Shown here piece after piece: positions 8,455 to 15,653 of a stretch of 64,000 nt of DNA (its first letter is position 1; every line of letters starts with the position of its first letter). Below the pieces are notes generated by a model. That model was given only the letters and a program-made list of their open reading frames with translations. It was not told the DNA's origin and did not search any database. The position numbers were made by a program, and so were the translations under genes. The stretch covers positions 1 through 64,000 of the forward strand of contig DASVWD010000004.1 in the NCBI GenBank assembly GCA_036389795.1. Reading direction: 5' to 3'. This stretch comes from Longimicrobium sp. (GTDB taxonomy: Bacteria; Gemmatimonadota; Gemmatimonadetes; Longimicrobiales; Longimicrobiaceae).

Positions 8455-8491
8455 CCGAGCCCCTCTTCCGCATCGCGGTAGAGGGGCTCGG
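8455..8491 (+). terminator. Terminator of the tRNA cluster (repeat family D, copy 1)
   Basis: A perfect 12-bp stem (ccgagcccctct / agaggggctcgg) just after tRNA-Ala. The element with its leading tggatga recurs at 9333-9380 and, degraded, at 11233-11285. Confidence 0.75.
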
Positions 8492-8494
8492 TGT

Positions 8495-8854
8495 TCGGCC
8501 GTGCCCAGTACCTCGCCGGCTACTCACAACGGATATATCCCAAGATCCGCGCTGCCGTTGCGGAGCAGCTTGACGTTCTGCCGGAAGTAGTCAACAGACG
8601 AATTGACCCGGAACGGCAACGGCGGGAGTCCCAACCCTCTCTGCACGCAACGCCCCGAGAGCTGGAATAGAAGGGATAAGACCTTCTTGTAGTGGACGAG
8701 AGTGATCCGGCGGCTCGGGTGGAGAACAACCGCCCGGTATTGTCTGTTGGAGGGAGCGTGCAGGGCGGATCTACTCTGGGCGATCGCCATTTGGCACCGC
8801 GCACGCGCCTCTGCGCATCAGCGACAAAGTCCAAACTCTGGTCGCGGAATAGGG
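8495..8854. other. Lower-GC stretch without a convincing gene
   Basis: About 360 bp with a base composition unlike the surrounding genes. A minus-strand open frame (8524-8790, 88 codons, with VHYKKVLSLLFQLSG and YFRQNVKLLRNG) looks weakly protein-like but overlaps another frame and has no clear ribosome site. It may be a gene remnant. Confidence 0.4.
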
Positions 8855-8855
8855 C

Positions 8856-8909
8856 ATGAAATCCGTCGAACAGGACGTGCTTGGGGATCAGCCCAAGGCT
8901 GGTGACTAG
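8856..8909 (+). CDS. Possible 17-codon leader ORF
   Basis: A short reading frame encoding MKSVEQDVLGDQPKAGD. Its stop TAG shares its last base with the GTG start of the next gene (TAGTG), an arrangement typical of translational coupling. No strong ribosome site is visible for either frame, and the peptide has no codon run that would suggest attenuation. Confidence 0.3.
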   Translation: MKSVEQDVLGDQPKAGD

Positions 8910-9298
8910 TGAGCGCTGAGATTCTAAGGCTCCTTAGCCAGTTCTCACCGCCGTTCGGAGGCGTCCTCGGAGCAGGCGTGGCCGGAATCCTGTGGGCCAC
9001 CGGTAGCGCGGCGACGGCCGACTTCTACCCGCTGCTAATTACGGGCGCGCTGCTGGGCACGGCACTGTGGCGCCCGGTGGAACTTGCGTGGGGTATCTTC
9101 ATACGTCCGCTGACTGGACGCATACGGGTCAGGAAAGAGGCACAGAAACTAATCGAGTATCGAAAGCGGTCGCTGATCACACAGGAGCAGTTCTATAGAC
9201 TAATGGGTCGCTTAGTGGAACAGGATCTCGGGTTCCAGCCCGAGTCTAACCAAGAAGCCCTTTTAGGCAGCAAACTCGTGCTTCCAAGTGAGGAGTGA
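8909..9298 (+). CDS. Hypothetical membrane protein
   Basis: A 129-residue protein from GTG 8909; an in-frame TGA just upstream fixes this as the earliest start. Two hydrophobic segments (about residues 18-35, VLGAGVAGILWATGSAA, and 41-56, YPLLITGALLGTALWR) are followed by a basic helical cytoplasmic part (RIRVRKEAQKLIEYRKRS). I recognise no family. Codon use is less GC-biased than in neighbours, consistent with recent acquisition next to the tRNA array. It ends 46 bp before a strong hairpin. Confidence 0.55.
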   Translation: MSAEILRLLSQFSPPFGGVLGAGVAGILWATGSAATADFYPLLITGALLGTALWRPVELAWGIFIRPLTGRIRVRKEAQKLIEYRKRSLITQEQFYRLMGRLVEQDLGFQPESNQEALLGSKLVLPSEE

Positions 9299-9344
9299 GG
9301 CGCAGCTTCGATGCCTTCCACTCCTCATGGAATGGATGAATTAC

Positions 9345-9379
9345 CGAGCCCCTCTCCCGCGCCGCGGGAGAGGGGCTCG
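9345..9379. terminator. Bidirectional terminator (repeat family D, copy 2)
   Basis: A perfect 15-bp stem (cgagcccctctcccg / cgggagaggggctcg) with a 5-nt loop between convergent genes ending at 9298 (+) and 9409 (-). Second copy of the element at 8455. Confidence 0.8.
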
Positions 9380-9408
9380 CGTCTATCCACCGAAACGGGG
9401 CGGCGGGA

Positions 9409-10059
9409 TCAGCGGCCCATCAGGGGGATCGCAATCCCAAGCATCACGGCGAACGCGCGGTTCTTCACGTCCGCGTCCAGATCCGAGTCGTCGATCGAGC
9501 TCAGGCCGAGCGTGTACCGCCCGTCGAGGGTGACGGTCGCGCGGCCGGCCGGGAAGTCCAGCCCGGCGCCGAAGGCGAGGCCGACGTCGGTGTCCTTGAC
9601 GGCGATGCCCTCCTCGTCGAGCTCGTCGCAGTCGACCTCGACGGAACCTCCGTTGAACTCGGCCTCGGCGCCGCAGCTCGCCCTCAGGCTGAACACGGGC
9701 CCGGCGAAGACCGACGGCCGGAGCGACGAGCCGGTGACCGGCACGTTCAGCCTGAGCAGGACCGGCACGTCGACGTAGTCCAGCTTGACCGTCAACTCCC
9801 CCTCTGTGTCGCTGAACGAGGCCCCCTTCTGCGAGTAGAGCACCTCCGGCTGGATGGCGAGCATGTCCGAGAAGCGGTAGACGAGGAAGGCACCCCCGAC
9901 CAGGCCGATGCGCGAGTCGGCGTCCTCGACGTCGTCGCCGCCGAGCGTCGCCACGTTGACGCCCGCCTTCACGCCGACCGAGATCCCCTGTGCGGCGGCC
10001 CCGGACGCGGCGCCGAGCACGAGCGCCGCCGCGACGGCGGTGGACCAGATCCCTCTCAT
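9409..10059 (-). CDS. Outer-membrane beta-barrel protein (porin/opacity-like)
   Basis: A 216-residue protein from ATG 10059, preceded by gaggagaaaacag, with a signal peptide ending AAAQ. The mature part alternates polar and hydrophobic residues as in an 8-stranded barrel: an opening GVKAGVNVATLGG strand, MLAIQPEVLYSQKGA, LDYVDVPVLLRLNVP, and a C-terminal strand FAVMLGIAIPLMGR. This is the pattern of the small 'porin family / outer membrane protein beta-barrel' group common in Bacteroidota and Gemmatimonadota. It contains an acidic loop with a Cys pair (about residues 130-150). Ligand unknown. Confidence 0.75.
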   Translation of the reverse strand: MRGIWSTAVAAALVLGAASGAAAQGISVGVKAGVNVATLGGDDVEDADSRIGLVGGAFLVYRFSDMLAIQPEVLYSQKGASFSDTEGELTVKLDYVDVPVLLRLNVPVTGSSLRPSVFAGPVFSLRASCGAEAEFNGGSVEVDCDELDEEGIAVKDTDVGLAFGAGLDFPAGRATVTLDGRYTLGLSSIDDSDLDADVKNRAFAVMLGIAIPLMGR

Positions 10060-10246
10060 TTTTCTGTTTTCTCCTCGATGGGTGGGTGGCGCGCCGCGCC
10101 GGGAGGCGCGGAGCGGCAGAATTTTAAACGGCCGTTCCCACCCACGCCATGGCGGCTGGCGTCGCACTTCGTCCCTGGACCGCCGTCGATCCGGATCCCC
10201 GCAGCACGTTAGCGCGTGGCGTTGTTACTTTGGAGGGAACAGTGTG

Positions 10247-11212
10247 TCAAGCGGACCAGAAAAAGGACCACGGGTCGGATGTCAGAGGTGCCGGTGAGGG
10301 GTTGATCTCCTCGATTCTGTGCCGGCACTCCCGAATGGTATGAAGCGCCACATGCAGCGAGAATTCGGCGCCGGGCGAGATCTTGTACTCACCACCTATT
10401 TCGCGGCGTTTCTGAGGCCACGCCGCCTCGCGCGCTCCAATCTGCGCAGGTAGGACGGAAGTGTGGTCCTTCCCATGAGCCACCTTGTTCCGAACCTGAA
10501 CGAGACGCTCTAGCTCTTGGAACGTCTCCTTTCCAATAATATCCCGCAAAGACTGTCCAACAACCGCGTCGATAAGCCTTGACCATGCCGCCGGGCGGCT
10601 GCCAGCCACTGTCCTACCTGATACAGTCTCAAAATACGAATCAAGTGCACTTACCGCGTGGATCGGGGCAAGGCGAGGGCTCTGGAATCCCGCAAGACGA
10701 GCTTCCAGAAACAGTTCGCGCCAAATCGGCACCGGTGGATCTGCGGGAGACTTGCCAACAATGACCAAGAACACGTGCAACGGTCGCTGCTCGGTGAGGT
10801 CGTATGGGGTTGCCCCAAGTGAGACAAGCGCGAGTCCCTGCAACATGTAATGGGTAGCCAGCCCGCCGGCTAAATAACTGCCACCTGTGGTATAAGCGAA
10901 AATCCGGTACACCTCCTCAAATTCGCCGCGAACGTCCACCACCTCCGCCCGCCCTGGTTGACAGAGCACAGAACGAACGATCCTCTTGCAGCCGAGGTAA
11001 TAGACGTAGCCTAGCTCATACCCCCTAATGAACATTTCGTCGGCAGCTTGTACGGGTGTAAATGTGCTTCCGCACTGGTGGCATGTGAGGTTACCCCATC
11101 GCCCTACCTGAAGGGCTTCGGCATAGAGCAGCTCAGATCCATTGGCGCACTCAGGACAGCATAGGGTGAGCGACGCTTCCCATACTGCGGCCACCTTTTG
11201 ATTCTGGTCCAC
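10247..11212 (-). CDS. Zinc-ribbon protein with HEPN-like domain
   Basis: A 321-residue protein of unknown function. The N-terminus has two CxxC knuckles (C19/C22 and C44/C47), a zinc ribbon. The C-terminal half has a helix IHAVSALDSYFET (about residues 184-196) and then VQVRNKVAHGK, where R241...H246 matches the Rx4H active-site motif of HEPN nucleases. HEPN RNases act in toxin-antitoxin, abortive-infection and CRISPR systems, so a defence role is plausible but not shown. It stands alone in a lower-GC stretch after the tRNA cluster. The motif alone could also be a non-catalytic HEPN dimerisation domain. Confidence 0.6.
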   Translation of the reverse strand: MDQNQKVAAVWEASLTLCCPECANGSELLYAEALQVGRWGNLTCHQCGSTFTPVQAADEMFIRGYELGYVYYLGCKRIVRSVLCQPGRAEVVDVRGEFEEVYRIFAYTTGGSYLAGGLATHYMLQGLALVSLGATPYDLTEQRPLHVFLVIVGKSPADPPVPIWRELFLEARLAGFQSPRLAPIHAVSALDSYFETVSGRTVAGSRPAAWSRLIDAVVGQSLRDIIGKETFQELERLVQVRNKVAHGKDHTSVLPAQIGAREAAWPQKRREIGGEYKISPGAEFSLHVALHTIRECRHRIEEINPSPAPLTSDPWSFFWSA

Positions 11213-11232
11213 CCGCCCCTCCTCAATCCCTC

Positions 11233-11285
11233 TGGATGATTAGACGCCGAGCCCCTCTTCCACATCGCGGCGGGGGGCGCTCAGC
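11233..11285. repeat. Repeat family D, degraded copy 3
   Basis: tggatgat followed by gccgagcccctcttccacat and gcgg matches the elements at 8444-8492 and 9333-9380, but the right arm has decayed. It lies just upstream of the zinc-ribbon gene. The rest of 11213-11445 shows no gene. Confidence 0.55.
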
Positions 11286-11445
11286 GGAGAGCGTCCTGGT
11301 CCATAATGCACCTCGCAAGAACGTGTGGACTCGATTCGATGGATATAACAAAGGAGTCGCCGTCCGGGGCAGACGGATTGCTCCACCAAGCCCTCAGGAC
11401 GCGACTCCCGATGCGCGCAATCCTAAACGAACGGCCCTGGCTCTG

Positions 11446-11823
11446 TCAAGCTGAAGGTCGACCAGGATCGCCGCGGCGCCAGCAGACGAACTTCGCGTTG
11501 GACGTCGACATCATCGCCTGGATGACGGCGTCGTTGTCGAAGCCGGGAAGCTGCTGCAGGCGGTCCAGCAGCCGGTTGGAGCCCTCGGCTCCCTGCGGCA
11601 CCGCGCACCCGCCCTTCCCCTCCCCGGCGGCCAGCATCCAGTAGACGTCCTCCACGAACGGCCCCTCGTCGGTGGTCAGGATGAAGACCTCCTCCAGCTC
11701 GTCCCAGCGCACGGTCTCGGTGCTCCCGTCCGCCATCCGCCGCGTGACCGCCTCGTCGTCGAAGGTGACCCGCTCCCGCTCCGGGGGCGGCTGCTTCCCG
11801 CGAAAGGCGTCGAGCAGTCCCAT
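11446..11823 (-). CDS. Conserved hypothetical protein (uncharacterised small family)
   Basis: A 125-residue soluble protein. The pattern resembles an uncharacterised family in many proteobacteria: VRWDELEEVFILTTDEGPF, EDVYWMLAAGEGKGGCAVPQ, LPGFDNDAVIQAM and a terminal FVCWRR. No catalytic residues are known; a PH-like or immunity-like fold is possible. ATG 11823 lies 13 bp after the stop of the upstream hydrolase gene on the same strand, so the two are probably co-transcribed. Confidence 0.6.
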   Translation of the reverse strand: MGLLDAFRGKQPPPERERVTFDDEAVTRRMADGSTETVRWDELEEVFILTTDEGPFVEDVYWMLAAGEGKGGCAVPQGAEGSNRLLDRLQQLPGFDNDAVIQAMMSTSNAKFVCWRRGDPGRPSA

Positions 11824-11835
11824 CGTCGTCCTCCC

Positions 11836-13476
11836 TCAGCGCGAGGTGCGGTCGAAGCGGAGCCCGCGGACGCGGTCGAGCCAGACGCTCAGCCCGTCCA
11901 CGCGCCCCGAGGCGTCGCGGCTGAAGCGCACGATCCACCCGCGCGGCGCGGTGAAGGCGTCGACGTACGCCGGCGTCAGCTCGACGCGCGCGTCGGGGCG
12001 GCGGCGCAGCACCAGCTTCCCGTCCTCGACGGCGGCCGTGTAGGCCACCTCGGCCTCCTCGCTCCGGTACTCGCCCGCGAACTCGTCCAGCCGGTCCGCG
12101 CCCGGCGCCCAGTCGTCCACCGGGTCGTAGACGAAGGTGTCGCCGTCCGCTGCCAGCAGCCGCAGCGCGGCGCGGCCGGCGGGGGCGGGATCGAACTCCA
12201 GCCGCGGCCAGCCGCTCGGCGCCTGGAAGACCGTGGCCGAGAGCGGAACCAGCGGCGGCGCGTTCTCGGCCGCCAGCTTCCCGTCGCGCACCGCCAGCCG
12301 GACCGGCTCGCTCGTGCGGCGGTTGCGGTAGAGCCCCGCGCGGGCCGTGAGCGCCTCGGCGGAGAGGGTGACGGGCGCCGGCGCGTCCGCCGCGGCGGAG
12401 ACGGGGAGGAAGACGTCGGCCACGCGGCGGCCGAGCGCCACGGGGTTGGCCTGCGCGGCGTTGCAGAGGACCGCCACCGAGAGCCGCTGCTCGGGGTAGC
12501 GCGCCAGCCAGGCGCGGTAGCCGGCGGTGGCGCCGCTGTGGTTGACCTCCGGGATCCCGCGGTGGCGGGCGACGACCAGCCCCTCGGCGTACTGGATCCG
12601 CCGCCCGCTGGTGAGCACCCCCTGCCGCTGCAGCTCGTCCACCAGCACGCGCCCGCCTACCCGCGCGTCCGCGAAGTTCTCGTTCCAGCGCAGCAGGTCG
12701 CCCACCGTGGTCAGCAGCCCGCCGTTGCCGTGCACGTTCTCGAACGGCATCTGGCTGTGGAAGGTGCTGTCGCGCCCCAGCTCGTAGGCGACCGCGCGGC
12801 CCTTCACCACGCGGGTGAAGTCGTCGCGCCACCCGGTGCGCGCCATCCCCAGCGGCTGGAAGAGGCTCCGGCGCGTGAACTCCGCGAACGGCTCGCCCGC
12901 CACGCGGTCGACGATCACGGCCAGCAGGTTGTAGCCCGTGTTGCTGTAGAGGTACTCGGAGCCCGGCGGAAAGTTGAGCGCGCGCTGCCGCGCCGCGATG
13001 TCCAGCACGTGCGCGTGCGTGTGGGTGCGCGTCCCCCGCGGCCACCCGGCGATCTCCTGCACCGTCCCCCAGTCGCGCAGCCCGCTGGTGTGGTTCAGCA
13101 GGTGGCGGACGGTGAGCGGCGCGCCGTAGTCCGGCAGCTCCGGCACGTGCTTCCGCACCGGGTCGTCCAGCGAGAGGCGCCCCTGCTGGGCCAGGAGGAC
13201 GACGGCCGCCGCGGTGAACTGCTTGGAGACGGAGCCCGCCTCGAACACCGTCTCCGGCGTGTTCGGCACGTCGTGCTCCAGGTCCGCCATCCCGTAGGCG
13301 CGGGTGAGCAGCGTGCGCCCGCCGCGCCCCACTCCCACCGTGCACCCCGGCGTCTCCCGCGAATTCCACCGCACGAAGAGGCTGTCGACGCGCGCGGCGG
13401 AGTCGGCGGCCTGGGCCGCTGCGAGCGTCGGCAGGAAGAGGAGGGCGACGCTCGTGAAGGATCGAGACAGCTTCAT
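11836..13476 (-). CDS. Serine hydrolase (class C beta-lactamase / penicillin-binding-like)
   Basis: A 546-residue exported protein of the beta-lactamase superfamily. The signal peptide is MKLSRSFTSVALLFLPTLAAAQ. Residues about 60-350 form the serine hydrolase domain: SVSK (SxxK nucleophile, inside FEAGSVSKQFTA), YSNTGYNLL (YxN) and a later HSG triad region (NHSGATAGYRAW). The C-terminal 180 residues form a beta-rich accessory domain typical of esterase/peptidase members. ATG 13476 was preferred to the in-frame ATG at 13485 because the signal peptide is tighter; the ribosome site is weak for both. Substrate unknown: cell-wall peptides or esters rather than antibiotics is usual for this subgroup. 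Confidence 0.85.
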   Translation of the reverse strand: MKLSRSFTSVALLFLPTLAAAQAADSAARVDSLFVRWNSRETPGCTVGVGRGGRTLLTRAYGMADLEHDVPNTPETVFEAGSVSKQFTAAAVVLLAQQGRLSLDDPVRKHVPELPDYGAPLTVRHLLNHTSGLRDWGTVQEIAGWPRGTRTHTHAHVLDIAARQRALNFPPGSEYLYSNTGYNLLAVIVDRVAGEPFAEFTRRSLFQPLGMARTGWRDDFTRVVKGRAVAYELGRDSTFHSQMPFENVHGNGGLLTTVGDLLRWNENFADARVGGRVLVDELQRQGVLTSGRRIQYAEGLVVARHRGIPEVNHSGATAGYRAWLARYPEQRLSVAVLCNAAQANPVALGRRVADVFLPVSAAADAPAPVTLSAEALTARAGLYRNRRTSEPVRLAVRDGKLAAENAPPLVPLSATVFQAPSGWPRLEFDPAPAGRAALRLLAADGDTFVYDPVDDWAPGADRLDEFAGEYRSEEAEVAYTAAVEDGKLVLRRRPDARVELTPAYVDAFTAPRGWIVRFSRDASGRVDGLSVWLDRVRGLRFDRTSR

Positions 13477-13518
13477 GCCTGGCATACTCGAGGAGTGGAG
13501 GAGGGTACGAATGCGAGT

Positions 13519-13690
13519 CTAGCGGCGGCGCCCGCGTACGTTGACGACGGTCAGACCGGCGAGACCGACGGCGACCAGCGCGAGGCGGAAAGGCGGTCTG
13601 TAGTGTGTTCGGCTCGGGACGCACCAGGAAGAGCGCGGCGCCGAAGACGACGAGGAAGCCGAAGATGAGAGTCAGCGCGTCTCTGTTCAC
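13519..13690 (-). pseudogene. Frameshifted two-helix small membrane protein
   Basis: The GTG start at 13690 overlaps the toxin stop (GTGA). One frame gives an N-terminal helix (ALTLIFGFLVVFGAALFLV) ending in RPEPN. The +1 frame then gives RPPFRLALVAVGLAGLTVV and NVRGRRR before a stop at 13519. Joined, the two frames make a sensible 56-57 residue hairpin membrane protein. Either a one-base change near 13610-13625 has broken the gene or the sequence has an indel. The long uninterrupted frame through the hydrolase is a GC artefact. Confidence 0.5.
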
Positions 13691-14064
13691 TGCTTCTCGG
13701 TGTTTCCAGCTCCTGCTCGATCGGTACCGGCGCCGCCACGGAGAATCGCGACCACCTGATCTATGATGCGACTCAGCGCCGCGGGCGCGAGTTGTCCCAC
13801 CTGCCGTGCGATGAGCGTTCCGTTCGCCGTGAAGAGCTTTCCGGGCCGCACGTAGCTGGTTTGCTGCAGTGATCCAGCGACGAAATCGCGGGACGTCAGC
13901 GTGATCGCGAGTGGATCCGCGAACGCATTGCTGGTGACCTGTGCGAGGATGAAATCACCGCGCCCGGCGTTTGCCAGAACGACGGCCGGGCGCAGTTTCA
14001 CCTGGGAGAGGTCCGAGAACGGAAATGTGACGAAGACTACGGCTCCGGCTGAAAGCGCTGCCAC
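13687..14064 (-). CDS. MazF/PemK-type toxin (type II toxin-antitoxin)
   Basis: A 125-residue protein from a GTG start with an excellent gaggagg site 7 bp upstream. The N-terminal GAVVFVTFPFSDLSQVKLRP and AVVLANAG are the PemK/MazF SH3-like beta-barrel signature, followed by FILAQVTS. The family cleaves mRNA; the conserved Arg before P and the downstream Thr/Ser are visible. The tail beyond residue 105 is low-complexity. It overlaps the upstream antitoxin by 28 bp, the usual TA architecture. Confidence 0.82.
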   Translation of the reverse strand: MAALSAGAVVFVTFPFSDLSQVKLRPAVVLANAGRGDFILAQVTSNAFADPLAITLTSRDFVAGSLQQTSYVRPGKLFTANGTLIARQVGQLAPAALSRIIDQVVAILRGGAGTDRAGAGNTEKQ

Positions 14065-14255
14065 GCAGCATCCTCCTCTTCACGATTCCAGTCTTCTGCA
14101 AGCGCTGCCTCGCTGAGCAGCGCAGTCAGATTCGGCTCCTCTGCCGTCTCGTCCAGGATTGTGACGAGGGCGCGGCGCGGCTCGCTCACGTCCACCTGTT
14201 CAAGCAGGCGCACGTGGCCTCCCGCCTCGATGACGGCTTCGACGGTTCGCAGCAT
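14037..14255 (-). CDS. Antitoxin partner of the MazF-type toxin
   Basis: A 72-residue acidic protein. ATG 14255 is chosen over the start at 14315 because gaggaag lies 5 bp upstream. An N-terminal AbrB/RHH-like stretch (VEAVIEAGGHVRLLEQVDV) resembles the DNA-binding half of small antitoxins. The C-terminal half is Glu-rich (LSEAALAEDWNREEEDAAWQ), like a toxin-wrapping helix. It overlaps the toxin gene by 28 bp and precedes it. Family assignment rests on context plus composition. Confidence 0.72.
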   Translation of the reverse strand: MLRTVEAVIEAGGHVRLLEQVDVSEPRRALVTILDETAEEPNLTALLSEAALAEDWNREEEDAAWQRFQPEP

Positions 14256-14347
14256 GACTTCCTCGCTTTCCCTCAGGTCTTCTGAAAGAATGCCGAAATC
14301 CCATCCGGCGAGCAAGCCGCCGACCCGCCCCGATGCCGGATCGGCAC

Positions 14348-14376
14348 TTGCGGTTCCTCGTCGCCCCGATTAGCCT
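14348..14376 (+). promoter_or_regulatory. Promoter for the Cys-leader transcript
   Basis: TTGCGG at 14348-14353, a 17-bp spacer and TAGCCT at 14371-14376. The predicted start falls on or next to the A of the ATG at 14384, so the leader would be translated as a leaderless message. Confidence 0.5.
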
Positions 14377-14383
14377 TGGGCCT

Positions 14384-14488
14384 ATGACCACGCAGACCCG
14401 CGCCGCGATGATGATGTGCTGTCCCTGTGCTCTCCTCACGCGAGGGAGTAGAGACGGCGTCCGCGCGCGCGAAACCGGGTCGGCATGA
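14384..14488 (+). CDS. Cys-rich leader peptide (candidate attenuator peptide)
   Basis: A 34-codon frame. After MTTQTRAA come three ATG codons and then TGC TGT CCC TGT (14417-14428), that is MMMCCPCALLTRG. Three Cys codons in four positions is far from chance in a leader this short. The frame starts at the predicted transcription start and has no ribosome site, as in leaderless ORFs. A 15-bp terminator follows 26 bp after its stop, and the operon beyond encodes an ATP-grasp enzyme and a flavin monooxygenase of the organosulfur type. This matches the logic of poly-Cys attenuator ORFs known from mycobacteria. Confidence 0.7.
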   Translation: MTTQTRAAMMMCCPCALLTRGSRDGVRARETGSA

Positions 14489-14514
14489 TCTGAAGTCACG
14501 CGAACACGAGCGGA

Positions 14515-14550
14515 AAAGGCCGCGACTCCCTCGCCGGAGTCGCGGCCTTT
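14515..14550 (+). terminator. Attenuator hairpin
   Basis: A perfect 15-bp stem (aaaggccgcgactcc / ggagtcgcggccttt) with a 6-nt loop at 14530-14535, ending in TTT. Its left arm can alternatively pair with leader-ORF sequence: ggga gt at 14444-14449 with actccc at 14525-14530, and cggc at 14455-14458 with gccg at 14519-14522. That gives mutually exclusive structures. I see no known riboswitch in 14551-14691. Confidence 0.7.
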
Positions 14551-14691
14551 CGCCGTCTGGGGTTCCCGATGCGGCTCACCGACGAGGGCGCGGTGAGCTC
14601 CGAACAGCTTCCGACAGAGGTGAGAATCTGTTGGAACAGGATTCTGGCGACCCGGTATCAGGCCGCTTCCATCGGAGGACAAGGAGACGAG

Positions 14692-15651
14692 ATGTCCGCA
14701 ACCGCCGAGCGCCCGATCGCGCTCTTTCACGAGCACCCGGACTGGTTCCGCCCGCTCTTCGCCGAGCTGGACCGGCGCGGCACGCCTTACGTGCGCATCC
14801 CCGCCGGGAGCCACCGCTACGACCCCACCGAGGAGCCCGGCTACTCGCTGGTGTTCAACCGCATGAGCCCGTCGGCGTACCTGCGCGGCGCGGGGAACGC
14901 CATCTTCTACACGCAGAGCTGGCTGGACTACCTGGAGCGCGCCGGCGTGCGCGTGGTGAACGGCCGCGCCGCCTACGCCGTCGAGACCTCCAAGGCCGCG
15001 CAGATCGCCCTGCTGCACCAGCTCGGCCTTCCCCACCCGGCCACGCGCGTGATCAACCACCCCTCCGAGGCCCCCGCGGCCGCCGAGGGGCTGCGCTTCC
15101 CCGTGGCCGTCAAGCCCAACATCGGCGGGAGCGGCGCGGGGGTGCGGCGCTTCGACACCCCCGGGGCGCTCCGCGCGGCCGCCGAAGCCGGGGAGCTGGA
15201 CCTCGGTATCGACTCCACCGCGCTGGTGCAGGAGTTCGTCCCCGCCGAGGCGGGGCGCATCACCCGCGTGGAGGTGCTGGGCGGGAAGTACCTGTACGCC
15301 ATCCGCATCTACACCACCGGCGAGAGCTTCGACCTCTGCCCGGCCGACGTCTGCCTGCGCGCCGACGGGGCCGAGCTCGCCCGCGCCGCCTGCGCCGTCG
15401 ACGCGCCGAAGAACGGGCTGCGCGTGGAAGCGTACGAGCCGCCGGCCGAGATCGTCGCGCAGGTGGAGCGGATCATGGCCGCGGCGGGGATCGAGGTGGG
15501 CGGCGTCGAGTACTTCGTCGACGCCCGCGACGGCCGGCACTACTTCTACGACGTCAACGCGCTGTCGAACTTCGTGGCCGACGCCCCCCGCGTGGTGGGC
15601 TTCGACCCGTTCGCGCGCCTGGCCGACTACCTGGAAGGGGAGGCGCGCTGA
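14692..15651 (+). CDS. RimK-like ATP-grasp ligase
   Basis: A 319-residue enzyme from ATG 14692 with an aaggagac site. The middle and C-terminal parts show ATP-grasp features: FPVAVKPNIGGSGAGVRRF (nucleotide-binding Lys and Gly-rich loop), ALVQEFVPAE, and the Mg-binding end VGGVEYFVDARDG...FYDVNALSNF. ATP-grasp ligases couple a carboxylate to an amine or thiol via acyl phosphate. The N-terminus (ALFHEHPDWFRPLFAELDRRG) is the substrate-side Rossmann-like domain. The next gene starts 2 bp after the stop, so the enzyme acts with the flavin monooxygenase. Expression is likely set by the Cys leader upstream. Substrate unknown; not glutathione synthetase by sequence. Confidence 0.8.
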   Translation: MSATAERPIALFHEHPDWFRPLFAELDRRGTPYVRIPAGSHRYDPTEEPGYSLVFNRMSPSAYLRGAGNAIFYTQSWLDYLERAGVRVVNGRAAYAVETSKAAQIALLHQLGLPHPATRVINHPSEAPAAAEGLRFPVAVKPNIGGSGAGVRRFDTPGALRAAAEAGELDLGIDSTALVQEFVPAEAGRITRVEVLGGKYLYAIRIYTTGESFDLCPADVCLRADGAELARAACAVDAPKNGLRVEAYEPPAEIVAQVERIMAAAGIEVGGVEYFVDARDGRHYFYDVNALSNFVADAPRVVGFDPFARLADYLEGEAR

Positions 15652-15653
15652 CC

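Noticed and set aside
8524-8790. 88-codon minus-strand gene
   Set aside because: No ribosome site, overlapping alternative frame and no recognisable family; left as a possible remnant.
11423-13690. 755-codon open frame on the minus strand
   Set aside because: It is a second frame of the serine hydrolase gene in GC-rich DNA, with Arg/Ala/Gly-rich composition. Only its first 30 codons look protein-like and are treated as part of the frameshifted small gene.
14551-14691. Riboswitch (SAM, cobalamin or guanidine type) before the ATP-grasp gene
   Set aside because: I compared the landmarks from memory and found no match. The Cys leader plus hairpin explains the region better.
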